Below the pieces are notes generated by a model, which saw nothing but the letters and a program-made list of their open reading frames with translations, had not been told where the DNA came from and did no database searches. Below, one piece after another: positions 1 to 9,133 of a stretch of 64,000 bases of DNA. The stretch spans positions 1 to 64,000 of the forward strand of contig CAJQKB010000017.1 in NCBI GenBank assembly GCA_905478775.1, written 5' to 3'. The translations under genes and the position numbers were made by a program. This DNA comes from an uncultured Opitutales bacterium. Lineage in GTDB: Bacteria > Verrucomicrobiota > Verrucomicrobiia > Opitutales > Seribacteraceae. How positions within the stretch are numbered: position 1 is the first letter of the stretch; each line of letters opens with the position of its first letter.

Positions 1-35
1 CTGCGTATAATGGCCATGAAAGGATAAAATAAAAA

Positions 36-122
36 TGGTACCCGGAGAGGGGGTCGAACCCTCACTTCCTTGCGGAAACTGGATTTTGAATCCAGCGCGT
101 CTACCAATTCCGCCATCCGGGC
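36..122 (-). tRNA. tRNA-Leu (anticodon CAA)
   Basis: On the minus strand the sequence starts GCCCGGA and ends TCCGGGT-A-CCA, giving a seven-pair acceptor stem with one G-U pair, an A discriminator as expected for Leu, and an encoded CCA (36-38). The anticodon stem CTGGA/TCCAG encloses the loop TTCAAAA, so the anticodon is CAA, reading UUG. There is a long variable arm, as in class II tRNAs, and a normal T loop (GGTTCGACC). Confidence 0.97.
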
Positions 123-364
123 AACTTAGTTATTAAAATGATCGCAACTTAAGTTTTTTGCAAGAACCGAGTTTTACGAATGTGTTCATCCGTCTTCCGA
201 CTGGCTTGATCTTGTAACAGGCTTGAAAGGCACCCTGTTTTTTATGACATTGCTAATGCTAATATATTGAGAAGTTAACCTGAAATATTAAAACCCCCAA
301 TGTTTCCGAAATTCCTCCATTTTTATAATGGCATGCAAACTCTTATTTCGGTTATACTTAATTT

Positions 365-1471
365 GTGTCTAAAATAAAGTTAATAGAGACCTTAAAGGAT
401 TTAAAAGAAAACAGGCGGTTGAGCTCAGAGTCAGAAGAAATTCTAGCTCCTTTTATTGGTCAATCTTTCACGCTGAGTTTTCGATTTTTGAGTTCTTCCC
501 GATCTTTTACTAATCGTCACGATCCTCGGTATTCAAATGGGCAAACCCTAATCGGAGAATTTATAAATTCTAATTTGGAGTGTTCCATTATTTTTTCGCC
601 CGATAAGAATTTATGGGTGGATGGGTTGGATGAAAAGGAAGAGTTCGACTGCGATGTTGTTGTACTCGAGTTGGATAATTTATATCAGCGGGTCCTTTTT
701 GGTCAGTTGTTCAACGAAAAACCAGCTGATTTAACCGATATTGAGGCTGGATCTTTGCCTGAACATTCTTCGATTGGAAATGAAAACCAGCTGATTGATG
801 AATCTAACCTGGATGCGGTTACCGAGGCAGAGACTCTCGTAGAAAATAAGAAAACTGATGGCACTATTGAATCGGTTGATAAGAACGAGACAGTTAGTGA
901 TGAAAATTTACCCCCCCCCATATCAGATCTAAAAACCCACGAGGTTGATATTGCTGAAGTTGAAAAAGAGGCTCAAAAAGTTGAATCAGTTGGGGAAGGA
1001 AATATTGATTCCCCCATTCCTAAAACTCCCGAAAATAAAGAAGATAGGAAGGAGGTCCAATCTGAGGAGCAGATACAGGTAGATCCTTTGCCAGTTCTTT
1101 TAAATCAACCGGTTGATGGAGAAGTACAACCGCCCCCTCTCCCCGGACTTCCGTCAGCAAAAATACAGCGGGAATATGACTATTTTGAAGTGGAACGAAT
1201 TCGAAATAAACGCTACGAGCATGGTGCTGATTCTCTTACTCCCGAGGAAGAGGAAATTCTTACTCATGACCGTGTCCAAAATGCCAGCTCGCGAAAGAAA
1301 AATCTTGTCGAAAGTCAAAATGTCCTGAACAAGGGGGCTCGCCTATTTTTTGGGATCGTTTTTATTTTTGTCAGTCTGAGTTCGTTTTCATCTGACTCGG
1401 TTTTTGTGGGCCTTATCCTGTTGGGAGTTTCAGGATATTTATTAAAACCTTTTGTTTCAGATTTACTTTAA
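365..1471 (+). CDS. Acidic membrane protein of unknown function
   Basis: I do not recognise this family. The 368-residue product has an N-terminal folded-looking part of about 120 residues, a long acidic, Pro- and Glu-rich low-complexity middle (about 125-265) and a C-terminal pair of hydrophobic segments (about 327-365) that should anchor it in the membrane. The start is GTG; no other Met lies near the N-terminus. A TATACT box sits six bases upstream and there is no Shine-Dalgarno sequence. The middle contains a run of nine C residues at 911-919 (encoding three Pro), which could slip during replication. It stands alone between a tRNA and a convergent oxidoreductase gene. Confidence 0.75.
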   Translation: MSKIKLIETLKDLKENRRLSSESEEILAPFIGQSFTLSFRFLSSSRSFTNRHDPRYSNGQTLIGEFINSNLECSIIFSPDKNLWVDGLDEKEEFDCDVVVLELDNLYQRVLFGQLFNEKPADLTDIEAGSLPEHSSIGNENQLIDESNLDAVTEAETLVENKKTDGTIESVDKNETVSDENLPPPISDLKTHEVDIAEVEKEAQKVESVGEGNIDSPIPKTPENKEDRKEVQSEEQIQVDPLPVLLNQPVDGEVQPPPLPGLPSAKIQREYDYFEVERIRNKRYEHGADSLTPEEEEILTHDRVQNASSRKKNLVESQNVLNKGARLFFGIVFIFVSLSSFSSDSVFVGLILLGVSGYLLKPFVSDLL

Positions 1472-1540
1472 AATCGATGTATTGAACGGTCGTATTTTCG
1501 AGGGTCTAGAAAACCTCATGCAAATGAATTAGTAGGAGTA

Positions 1541-2824
1541 CTAGACTCGGTACCACTTTTTACGACGTTTGCGGTCCGTTAATTTATTGGCTTCTTTGTC
1601 GCCGACGAACACTTCCTTCTTGGGATCCCAAGTTAGCTCACGGCGCAGTTCGTAGCCAATATTGCAGAGTTGGCAAAGAGTCGCGGTTCGGTGACCGGCT
1701 TCCACATGTGCCACCGGTAATTCACCAGAGTGAATACAGTCGAGCCAATCATCGTGATGGTTCTTCGGTTGGCGAAGACTAACCGTTGTCTTGAAGTCCT
1801 TGATCAAATGTTCGGGATCTGATTTCCAGGGTCCACGGTCCACCCAGATGGTGCCTTCCGTTCCGTAAAAAATGGTCCCACTTTTCCAGTCGGGGGTATT
1901 GCCATGAATCACCTCGACCCCATTGGCGTAAATCATTTTAAGGTCCCTAGTACCTTCCTTCGGTGGAATGATTTTTACAGGACCTGTATTGTCGGCATCC
2001 ATGGCCCATTGTCCAATATCGAAGTGATGAGCACCCATGTCCGCCAGTCCACCGTTGCAATATTCGCGGTATCTTCTCCATGCAGGGAAGTGGTTATGGA
2101 CATCATCTGGGCAAAGAATTTTGTTATATCCACGAGTGGGGGCGGGTCCTTGCCATGCATCCCAGTCGATTCCATCAGGGATGGGCTCAGTGGGAAGGTT
2201 ACAGGGGACAGGCGGATTACCCACACAGACACGAATTTTCTTCAGTTCCCCAATCGCTCCACTCCGGATCATTTCTACAGTGCGGCGAAATTTTCCTCCG
2301 TACTGTGTCCGTTGTTGGCTGCCAGTTTGGAAAACAATTTTATTTTCTTTAACCGCTTGTGCCATGGCACGACCTTCTTTAATCGTTAGGGAAATCGGTT
2401 TTTCACAGTACACATGCTTTTTCGCCCGGGCCGCACGTATGGTTGCTTCACCATGCCAGTGATCCGGTGTTGCAATAAGGACGGCATCGAGAGATTTGTC
2501 TTCGAGTAGCTCCAGATAATCATTGGTAATTGTTAATCCCTTCCAGTTTTTACTGGGGGTATTTTTGGAATACTGTTTTTCGATCAGATCCTTGGTGTGC
2601 TTAGTGCGAATATCAGCAATCTCAGCAAATCCGGTAATTTGAGCCCGTGGATTACGAACTAGGAAATTAGCATGGCCACGACCCATTTTCCCGGGACCTA
2701 TAATGGCTATGTTGATACGGTTATTAGGAGATGATTCTCCTTTAGCCGACCAAATGTGTGAGGGTAAAATAAAGGGAGCGGAAGCGAACGATGCCTTTTT
2801 AAGGAAAGATCTTCGAGTAGTCAT
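1541..2824 (-). CDS. Tat-exported Gfo/Idh/MocA family oxidoreductase
   Basis: The product (427 aa) begins with a twin-arginine signal (TTRRSFLKKASF, then a short hydrophobic stretch), so it is probably exported folded with its cofactor. A Rossmann motif AIIGPGKMGRGH follows, and the family motif CEKPISLTIKEG with the conserved EKP lysine is present. A C-terminal region with GGLADMGAHHFDIGQWAMDA is typical of the exported group in Verrucomicrobiota and Planctomycetota. These NAD(P)-dependent enzymes usually act on sugars or sugar derivatives; the substrate cannot be read from sequence. It is a single-gene unit, 128 bases upstream of the start of rsfS's stop end. Confidence 0.93.
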   Translation of the reverse strand: MTTRRSFLKKASFASAPFILPSHIWSAKGESSPNNRINIAIIGPGKMGRGHANFLVRNPRAQITGFAEIADIRTKHTKDLIEKQYSKNTPSKNWKGLTITNDYLELLEDKSLDAVLIATPDHWHGEATIRAARAKKHVYCEKPISLTIKEGRAMAQAVKENKIVFQTGSQQRTQYGGKFRRTVEMIRSGAIGELKKIRVCVGNPPVPCNLPTEPIPDGIDWDAWQGPAPTRGYNKILCPDDVHNHFPAWRRYREYCNGGLADMGAHHFDIGQWAMDADNTGPVKIIPPKEGTRDLKMIYANGVEVIHGNTPDWKSGTIFYGTEGTIWVDRGPWKSDPEHLIKDFKTTVSLRQPKNHHDDWLDCIHSGELPVAHVEAGHRTATLCQLCNIGYELRRELTWDPKKEVFVGDKEANKLTDRKRRKKWYRV

Positions 2825-2952
2825 AAGCGGGTTCAGTTGTGATTTAATAAATTATTGGATTCGTAATGAAGTAAATGGTGAAAACAGTACCAAGAATTTT
2901 AATGATTTCCGCCTAGGTCAACCTTAAGGAATAAATTCCTTCGCAATTTTAT

Positions 2953-3327
2953 TTACAGGTCTTCGAAAAGAATTTCATCTGCGTCTTTCCACAATTGCTC
3001 GATCGCATAATTATCTCTTTGTTCCTGGGAAAAGATATGCACCACAAAATCAATGGCATCAATAACCAGCCACCCACTTGGTTGAAATCGATCTTTGGAA
3101 AATAATTCAACCTTGTTCTCCTTGAGAGTTTTCTCCACATTATCGCGGAGTGCTTTGATGTGCGGATTCGAATTACCGGTCGCGATAATAAAGCAGTCAG
3201 TCAATGTAGACTTCGCTCCAAAGTAGAGAAGTTTTAAATCTTCCCCTTTTTTATCGAGCAGTGCATCACAGGAAATTTTTAGATTTGAAAGCAATTCAGC
3301 TTTTTCTTTGGGGATAACAGTGGTCAT
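2953..3327 (-). CDS. rsfS: Ribosomal silencing factor RsfS
   Basis: RsfS binds ribosomal protein uL14 on the large subunit and blocks subunit joining when nutrients are low. The 124-residue product has the family pattern DCFIIATGNSNPHIKAL in the centre and the conserved GWLVIDAIDFVVHIFSQEQR stretch, followed by a Tyr-x-x-Glu-x-Leu-Trp segment. Length is normal. It follows nadD by 12 bases, the usual nadD-rsfS pairing of many bacteria, and is last in the nuoA-DAC-nadD-rsfS unit. Confidence 0.95.
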   Translation of the reverse strand: MTTVIPKEKAELLSNLKISCDALLDKKGEDLKLLYFGAKSTLTDCFIIATGNSNPHIKALRDNVEKTLKENKVELFSKDRFQPSGWLVIDAIDFVVHIFSQEQRDNYAIEQLWKDADEILFEDL

Positions 3328-3339
3328 TTGTAAATTGAT

Positions 3340-3942
3340 TTATGAATGGTTGGGGTTTTGATTAATAAATGGATAGGCGGCGGGCGGAATTAAGTGATCT
3401 ACTGACCTGCCTGCTTTAAGACGTTTTCTAATTTCAGTGGAGGAGCAGTCAATCAATTCGTTCTTTACGAGTTGGTAGGACAGTTGAGGAATAGCGGGTG
3501 GGGTTACTTCTTGCCCATTTCTCGAAAATACAAGGAATTGACAATGCTCGGCCAATTCTTGGTGGAATTTCCACTCTTGTAAGCGATTAAACTGATCGGC
3601 TCCCAATAATAGTAATATAGTAGAGTCTGGATATTGGAGCTGCACCTCTTTTACTGTTTCGTAGGTGTAGCATGTTTTCTGTTTCTCAATTTCTAATTTA
3701 CAAATTTCGAACCCGGGGTTCTCTTGGGCGATTTTTTCCAAGATTTTCAAGCGCGTTTTGGTTGAGAAATATGGTTTTTCGGTACGAAGAGGGGCATGGA
3801 AAGCGGGACAAAGGAGGAGAGTGTCAAGCTGAGCCAATTCGATGGCCTGTTGCGCAAGAGAAATATGACCGATATGAATGGGATCAAAAGATCCGCCAAA
3901 AAAACCGATTCGCGGAGGGGATGATATCGTGGATACTGACAT
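3340..3942 (-). CDS. nadD: Nicotinate-nucleotide adenylyltransferase
   Basis: NadD joins ATP and nicotinate mononucleotide to make deamido-NAD in NAD synthesis. The 200-residue protein has the nucleotidyltransferase motif GFFGGSFDPIHIGHI at residues 13-27 (HxGH signature) and the C-terminal SSTEIRKRL motif that contacts the ATP phosphates. Length is normal for the family. It begins seven bases after the DAC fusion gene ends and is followed by rsfS, so the three are probably co-transcribed. Confidence 0.96.
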   Translation of the reverse strand: MSVSTISSPPRIGFFGGSFDPIHIGHISLAQQAIELAQLDTLLLCPAFHAPLRTEKPYFSTKTRLKILEKIAQENPGFEICKLEIEKQKTCYTYETVKEVQLQYPDSTILLLLGADQFNRLQEWKFHQELAEHCQFLVFSRNGQEVTPPAIPQLSYQLVKNELIDCSSTEIRKRLKAGRSVDHLIPPAAYPFINQNPNHS

Positions 3943-3949
3943 CTTTTCA

Positions 3950-5305
3950 TTATAAGGATCGACCCTCTGACTTATCGAAAAGCGTAAACATTTGTCCTTT
4001 TCTAAAGTAGGTAACTTGTCCGGAAGAGGAGACTACAAGTGCCAATGAATCAGTTACATGAGTAATTGCCGCAGCAGCTGCGTGTCGGGTACCCAATCCA
4101 CCTGGTAACACGATATCATTTGCTTTTGCCTGAATTAAGCATCCCGCTGATTCGACTACACCATTTCCCCGAACAATAAAGGCACCATCAATAAGCGCTA
4201 ATTCCTTTATGGTTTCATCCATAAAAGGATTAAGGATACTACGATCCTCTTCATCATAGCCATAAAATGGGTTTAGGATTAAGGGCTTAGAGCGTTTATT
4301 TACTTCCTTGTGGTCGCCTAGTATAAACATTGCACCAATCGCCTTTCCTTCGCGTCCGGTGGAGGCAAGATCGGTGGCAATGGCAGTAATTCTTTCCAGG
4401 GCCTCCGCGGAAACATCGGGCGGAAGCATTTCTTCACCATGTCCAATAACCGATTCAAATTCTTCATCCACATCGACTACTAAAACGGTGTCTAGTTGTC
4501 CGCTGTTTGGAATTCCTCCAATACAACAAACCCGATCTTGAAAACCGAAAATATCCCGTGTGAGTCCAAGCAGTATGGCCGCTCTGAGTTGAGATAATCG
4601 GGCCCGTGAAAGGGCTCGAACCGCCAATATTGCATCGGCGCGATGGTGAGCACGGTCGTCCTCGGATACATCCTGTCCGGCAAGGACCACATTAAATCCA
4701 GAAAAGGTCATCCGTGGAGCCAGACTGGGTGGGAAAACATCGGCAAAAATAAGAATGGTTGAACATTCTGCCGCTTTCGCAATCTTGGCTGCTTCATCGG
4801 TAAGCAGTTTGTTGAACTTGGTTCTCCTTCTTGCCGGACGGTCATCAGTCCCGGCAAAAGCCTTTCGGACTGCACTTCGGAATTCGGTCTTGCCACGGGC
4901 CATCCAAAGCTGGTCCATGACGGTACTATCTTGAAAGGATCGAGCGAGAGCGGCTAAAAATGAAAGATAGTTTTTTGCTTTTTCATTTGCGAGGAGAAGA
5001 AATACAAAGCGAACATCTTCGTAGCTGTCTTTCCCTTCAAAACTAAGACCGGTCGGGCATCTTCCGATTGCCAGTGCATAAGGTCTTTTCATGGGGACCC
5101 GGGCGTGGGGTAATGCGACACCTTCGCCCAAGTAACTCGTTAATGACTTTTCCCGGTCGACTAATTCTTTCAGTACTTTTTTTCGTTTGGCCGGAGTGGG
5201 TAACAGGGTGGTGAAAGTATCGAGTAATTCAGAATATGCTGAAGTTAAATCGTTGCTGGTTAAATCGACAATTCGATTTACCGAAATATAACGGTCAATA
5301 TGCAT
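3950..5305 (-). CDS. EIIA - PK_C-like - diadenylate cyclase fusion protein
   Basis: The 451-residue protein joins three parts. Residues 1-150 match a PTS EIIA type 2 (nitrogen-type) domain, with the phosphorylatable His67 in GVALPHARVP. Residues 165-300 form an alpha/beta segment that resembles a pyruvate-kinase C-terminal domain (EAAKIAKAAECSTILIFAD). Residues 305-445 are a diadenylate cyclase (DAC) domain with DGAFIV (Asp373) and GLGTRHAAAA (Arg407-His408), which would make c-di-AMP from two ATP. The third residue of the usual RHR motif is Ala. No membrane segment is visible, so it should be cytosolic. It sits between nuoA and nadD. Function as a cyclase is inferred; control by EIIA phosphorylation is a guess. 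Confidence 0.85.
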   Translation of the reverse strand: MHIDRYISVNRIVDLTSNDLTSAYSELLDTFTTLLPTPAKRKKVLKELVDREKSLTSYLGEGVALPHARVPMKRPYALAIGRCPTGLSFEGKDSYEDVRFVFLLLANEKAKNYLSFLAALARSFQDSTVMDQLWMARGKTEFRSAVRKAFAGTDDRPARRRTKFNKLLTDEAAKIAKAAECSTILIFADVFPPSLAPRMTFSGFNVVLAGQDVSEDDRAHHRADAILAVRALSRARLSQLRAAILLGLTRDIFGFQDRVCCIGGIPNSGQLDTVLVVDVDEEFESVIGHGEEMLPPDVSAEALERITAIATDLASTGREGKAIGAMFILGDHKEVNKRSKPLILNPFYGYDEEDRSILNPFMDETIKELALIDGAFIVRGNGVVESAGCLIQAKANDIVLPGGLGTRHAAAAAITHVTDSLALVVSSSGQVTYFRKGQMFTLFDKSEGRSL

Positions 5306-5364
5306 CTTTCAGCGAAGGAAAGAAGACGAGTACAGGACTCGTTTTGGGGAGGGCAAAGGCTTGA

Positions 5365-5739
5365 TTACTTCTCCCACTCAAGAGCACCGCTTTTTAATTC
5401 ATATACTAAACCCGCAACGAGCACAAAAGTGAAGAACAGCATGGGGCCTAATATTGGAATTCCTGCGGCAACTAGATCACGATGAGTAAGAACCCATGGA
5501 ATGAGAAAAACCACATCAATATCAAATAAGATGAACAACATCGCAGTGATGTAAAATTTAACCGAGTATTTTGTTTCGCCTTTTGACTCTGATGCCAATC
5601 CACATTCATAAGGAGAATCTTTAATTTTACCAGCGATGGCACGTTGGCCAAATAGATGGCTGGCAAAAAGAATACCAAAACCCATTCCAATCGCTAAAAG
5701 AATTTGGATGAGTACTGGTAGATAGTCTAAAAGAGTCAT
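5365..5739 (-). CDS. nuoA: NADH-quinone oxidoreductase subunit A
   Basis: NuoA is a small membrane subunit of complex I, lying at the junction of the quinone site and the membrane arm. The 124-residue product has three hydrophobic helices and the conserved SPYECG motif (Cys binding-loop, about residues 42-47) followed by KYSVKFYITAMLFILFDID. Length is normal. No other nuo gene lies nearby; it heads the minus-strand group with the DAC fusion 59 bases downstream. Confidence 0.94.
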   Translation of the reverse strand: MTLLDYLPVLIQILLAIGMGFGILFASHLFGQRAIAGKIKDSPYECGLASESKGETKYSVKFYITAMLFILFDIDVVFLIPWVLTHRDLVAAGIPILGPMLFFTFVLVAGLVYELKSGALEWEK

Positions 5740-5856
5740 GCTTATTGCATGGAATGGAATTGGTCTAAAGGCAAGAATATTTCTTACGAAATTACGGGTT
5801 TGATATATATTTCAACAGGCTTGCAAAATTAGATTAGGATGAATTAGTATAATAAC

Positions 5857-6276
5857 ATGATATCTTCTTCTCATAAACATTCTCTGCGGCGTACCAAACA
5901 ACGAGGTTTTACTCTTGTTGAAATTCTCATTGTTTTGGCTTTAATCGGCATTGTTGCCGGTCTGGCAATGTCAAACTTGGGAGAAATCTTTGGTGGTGGA
6001 AAAGTAAAGGCAGCCCAGACTTGGGTTAACAGTACTGGTGAGGCCTATGTGACTAGCTATTTTGCACTAGTCGGGGAGTATCCGAAGAGTCTCGCCGATT
6101 TAAAGACACCTCCGGCGGGCACGCCTCCATTTGTAAAACGATCTTCAGATTTACAGGACCCTTGGGGGAAAGATTACATTTATCAATACCCCGGGACTCA
6201 CAATCCGGGAAGTTTTGATATTTCTACTACTGCACCAGACGGTACTGTTTTAGGGAACTGGGATACCGGGAAGTAA
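5857..6276 (+). CDS. gspG: Type II secretion major pseudopilin GspG
   Basis: GspG is the main subunit of the T2SS pseudopilus. The product (139 aa) has a prepilin leader ending RG, cleavage before FTLVEILIVLALIGIVAGLA with the essential Glu5, and the C-terminal Ca-binding loop typical of GspG (DPWGKDYIYQYPG ... FDISTTAPDGTVLGNWD). It is first in the T2SS operon. A TATAAT hexamer at 5848-5853 lies only three bases before the ATG, so the message could start at or near the start codon. Confidence 0.94.
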   Translation: MISSSHKHSLRRTKQRGFTLVEILIVLALIGIVAGLAMSNLGEIFGGGKVKAAQTWVNSTGEAYVTSYFALVGEYPKSLADLKTPPAGTPPFVKRSSDLQDPWGKDYIYQYPGTHNPGSFDISTTAPDGTVLGNWDTGK

Positions 6277-6277
6277 T

Positions 6278-6817
6278 TTGAAACCGGTACCCAAGGCGTA
6301 CCGAAAGCGAGCCTTTAGCCTAATAGAGGTACTGCTTGTTCTTGCTTTGGTGGCAGTTTTAGTGGGCATTGTAGCGGGGAATGCCGGAGCTTTTATTCAG
6401 GGGAGTAACTTTGAACCCCCTGAGCGAGTATTAAAAAAGGCAGTGCTCGACGCGGTGTATAATGCGAGTGAGAGTAAGCGAGCGGCTTACTTGAGTTATT
6501 TTGAAGAGAATGCAACTTTCATCGTAACCGACTCATCGGGGCAAGTTTTAGCTGAGCATCGAGTATATAAGAAGTTAGATGATAAAATAAGAAAAGAGGA
6601 ATCGCTTATGCCGCAGGTCATATTTCATGCCGTTGGCCCATTAGCGGGAGAAGAGGGAGGAACTTCTCAATACGATGAACGCGACCTAGTACTCAATCGG
6701 GTCTTTTTTCATTCGGGTTCATGTGTACCATTTACTGCCGAGATTGATTTTAGGGATGAAACGAAAAAGTTAGAGTTTGATCCTTTTTCGGGGTATGTGT
6801 TGAAAAGCAAGGAATGA
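6278..6817 (+). CDS. gspH: Type II secretion minor pseudopilin, GspH-like
   Basis: This 179-residue product starts with TTG one base after the gspG stop, preceded by GGAAG. It has a basic leader, then AFSLIEVLLVLALVAVLVGIVAGN, the class III prepilin signal (cleaved before the Phe/Ala with Glu5). The globular part is not conserved enough to prove the subtype; GspH is assigned from position between gspG and gspI and from size. Its stop overlaps the next gene by four bases. Confidence 0.8.
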   Translation: MKPVPKAYRKRAFSLIEVLLVLALVAVLVGIVAGNAGAFIQGSNFEPPERVLKKAVLDAVYNASESKRAAYLSYFEENATFIVTDSSGQVLAEHRVYKKLDDKIRKEESLMPQVIFHAVGPLAGEEGGTSQYDERDLVLNRVFFHSGSCVPFTAEIDFRDETKKLEFDPFSGYVLKSKE

Positions 6818-7311
6818 AATATTCTTTCCATCCCAATACTCATGGAAATGGGTTTATGCTGATTGAAGTATTAATTGCTTTAGCACTTTTTGGTTTGTCT
6901 GCGGTTTTTTTAGTGGACGGTGCATTTATTGCATCCCGAACAATTCGGGTGATGAAAGACACTCGAGAAATGGAGCAGGATCTTCTCTGGGTGCGTGGGG
7001 AAATTTTTAAGGAGTCAGACTATGAGAAGATAAAAGACGGCGGTGATATACAGGCGTTATCCATGGGAGAGATTAGATGGGAGACGGAGGTAGAGATGAC
7101 TAATGTTTTAGACGTCTATCAGGTTACATTATCTCTTGAATATGAAGGGAATGAAGACCTGGGGGTTGAGTCAGGAGAAAGGATTTCTCAAATGTATGTT
7201 TTTCGCCCGTCATGGAGCAAAAATGGGGATTTCTCAACAGAGCGAGAACGATTATTAGAAGATAAAAGGGATAAAATTAGAGAGATCCAGGAAGAAAGGA
7301 GAAGGCAATGA
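6814..7311 (+). CDS. gspI: Type II secretion minor pseudopilin, GspI-like
   Basis: The 165-residue product carries the prepilin signal GFMLIEVLIALALFGLSAVFLVDGA close to the N-terminus with the conserved Glu5. GspI, J and K form the tip of the pseudopilus; this is placed as GspI from order and small size. It overlaps the preceding and following genes by four bases each, which suggests translational coupling. The last 30 residues are rich in Arg, Glu and Lys. Confidence 0.78.
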   Translation: MKYSFHPNTHGNGFMLIEVLIALALFGLSAVFLVDGAFIASRTIRVMKDTREMEQDLLWVRGEIFKESDYEKIKDGGDIQALSMGEIRWETEVEMTNVLDVYQVTLSLEYEGNEDLGVESGERISQMYVFRPSWSKNGDFSTERERLLEDKRDKIREIQEERRRQ

Positions 7312-8021
7312 GCAGAAAGCGAGGCTTTTCCATGATCGAAGTCTTGTTGGCCTTGACAATTGGAGGCTTGGTTTTAATGGCGGCCACCTCTCTGTTAATT
7401 ACCATTTCGAGAGCCTGGGCGGAGAGACCCGCAACTCGCGATGCGTTTGATGCCCATGTAAACGGAGTGGCCCATTTTCTTACCGCCGTATTAGAGGAAG
7501 CTACTTTAGCCACCTTAAATCGCTCTGGAGATGATGTCATTGATTTGCAACGACCCGTTGGATTTTCTGAATCCGATGACCCATTGATTCATTTTTACTT
7601 AAGGGAAGCACCCCCACTTTTAGTCTGGCCGACTGGTTCTGCGAGCCGTGTACATTGTTATTTTCAGTTTACAGAGGGAGAGGGGTTAAGTTTTTTATGG
7701 TTTTCTGAACTTCAAGAACTAGAAAAAAATAAGGAGGGAAGAATGGAGCTTGAAGATGAAGATGATCTTTTTAAAACCGTAATAAGTCCCTTTTGTGCAG
7801 AAATTTTTTATTGCTACTATGGGGATGAAGATGCGGATGCGGACGATATTAAGGAGTGGGAAATTGTGGAAGATTTGGAAGAAAATGTACAATCGGCAAA
7901 ATTTAGGATTCCTGCATTCATGAAGCTTGTGTTTAAGTGGGAACAGGAAGACCTGGAAAGAACTATTACGCTCCCGATTAAAAGAATTTCTCCCAATGGA
8001 ATTGAGGAGGAGCCTTTATAA
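7308..8021 (+). CDS. gspJ: Type II secretion minor pseudopilin, GspJ-like
   Basis: The 237-residue product begins MSRKRGFSMIEVLLALTIGGLVLMAATSLL, a class III prepilin signal with Glu5. Its larger size and place just before the GspK gene fit GspJ. The globular domain contains a very acidic stretch around residues 145-185 (ELEDEDD, DEDADADD). The stop codon shares a base with the next start. Confidence 0.8.
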   Translation: MSRKRGFSMIEVLLALTIGGLVLMAATSLLITISRAWAERPATRDAFDAHVNGVAHFLTAVLEEATLATLNRSGDDVIDLQRPVGFSESDDPLIHFYLREAPPLLVWPTGSASRVHCYFQFTEGEGLSFLWFSELQELEKNKEGRMELEDEDDLFKTVISPFCAEIFYCYYGDEDADADDIKEWEIVEDLEENVQSAKFRIPAFMKLVFKWEQEDLERTITLPIKRISPNGIEEEPL

Positions 8022-9097
8022 TGATTACGGGGCGAAAAGGCTCGATTCTGGTTTTTATTCTTGCATTAATTGTACTACTTTCGGTGTTGTGCATGCGACT
8101 AATGCAGGAAACTGTCCAGGAACTCCGTCATGTGAGCCAATTTCACCGACGAGATGATTTAAGAATGCACGCCTATTCTGCGCTGGATGTATCTGTCGGG
8201 GTACTCAACGAATTTATGCTGGTGGAGAGAACATTATATTCTCCCTCTCAAGGGTGGGGGAATCCCCTTAGTTATTCGGAGATTTCTCCTCTCGATCCTA
8301 CGGTTAAATGGTCGATCTCATTGGTGGATGAATCGGGAAAGGTTCCAATATCAACAATCGCGGAAAAAGATTTAGTCTCTCTCTTTTCGGTTATGCGTGC
8401 GGAGGGTGATTCCTTGGTGAATGAAGATGATGGGCAGCCTTTCTACGATAGTTTGATGGACTGGCAGGATGCGGATGAGGAGGAAAGAGATGAGGGGGCA
8501 GAGGATGATTACTATGAAGATCTTGAATTCCCTTACTTCACTCCCGGTAAAAAGATTCAAAATTTCGAGGAATTTCGTATGGTAAAAGGCTTTGCGTATG
8601 ATCCAGATGATCCTGATGAATCCGGTCTCTTTTATACAGACGAAGGAAGTGAAACAATTCACCTGAAAAATTTTCGCGAAAGTTTTTCATTTTTCCACAA
8701 CGGTCCGGTCAATATAAACACCGCCTCTCCTTATTTGGTTAAATTTTTGTGTGGAGATGATGATAGCCTATACGATGAGGTAATTGCGGGGCCAAGTAGT
8801 TCTTCAGGAGATCCTTATTTCAAGAGTATGAACGATCCAAAACTTGCCCAGTTGAGGAGCAATCGTTCAATTAGCACGAGCACCACAGCAAGTGTTTTTC
8901 GCGTATTGGTAACAGTTACAAAAGGGAAGGCAAATTTTCAGTTGCATGCTATTCTTGCAAGCGGGAATGCTGCTCAGCCCAAATCGCAGGGTAGGGGAGC
9001 AAAGGTTGCCCCCAAGCCAAGAAGTCCGCAAAATACTAAAATGCAATATCCATTTCGAATTCTTTCTATTCGAGAAAACGAGAATTTGATCGACTGA
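8021..9097 (+). CDS. gspK: Type II secretion minor pseudopilin GspK
   Basis: GspK caps the pseudopilus tip. The 358-residue protein has a prepilin-like N-terminus (GSILVFILALIVLLSVLCM) in which the fifth position after the Gly is not the usual Glu, as is normal for GspK. It contains the family stretch VNINTASPYLVKFLCGDDD, the helix-hairpin-helix-like core of GspK. An acidic segment (about residues 145-170, EDDYYEDLEFPY) is prominent. It directly follows the three smaller pseudopilin genes. Confidence 0.87.
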   Translation: MITGRKGSILVFILALIVLLSVLCMRLMQETVQELRHVSQFHRRDDLRMHAYSALDVSVGVLNEFMLVERTLYSPSQGWGNPLSYSEISPLDPTVKWSISLVDESGKVPISTIAEKDLVSLFSVMRAEGDSLVNEDDGQPFYDSLMDWQDADEEERDEGAEDDYYEDLEFPYFTPGKKIQNFEEFRMVKGFAYDPDDPDESGLFYTDEGSETIHLKNFRESFSFFHNGPVNINTASPYLVKFLCGDDDSLYDEVIAGPSSSSGDPYFKSMNDPKLAQLRSNRSISTSTTASVFRVLVTVTKGKANFQLHAILASGNAAQPKSQGRGAKVAPKPRSPQNTKMQYPFRILSIRENENLID

Positions 9098-9133
9098 ATA
9101 TGGATTTAGCATTATAAAAAAAGAACCATTTCT

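Noticed and set aside
1904-2389. Plus-strand ORF of 161 residues within the Tat oxidoreductase gene
   Set aside because: It is antisense to a well-supported enzyme and shows no family content.
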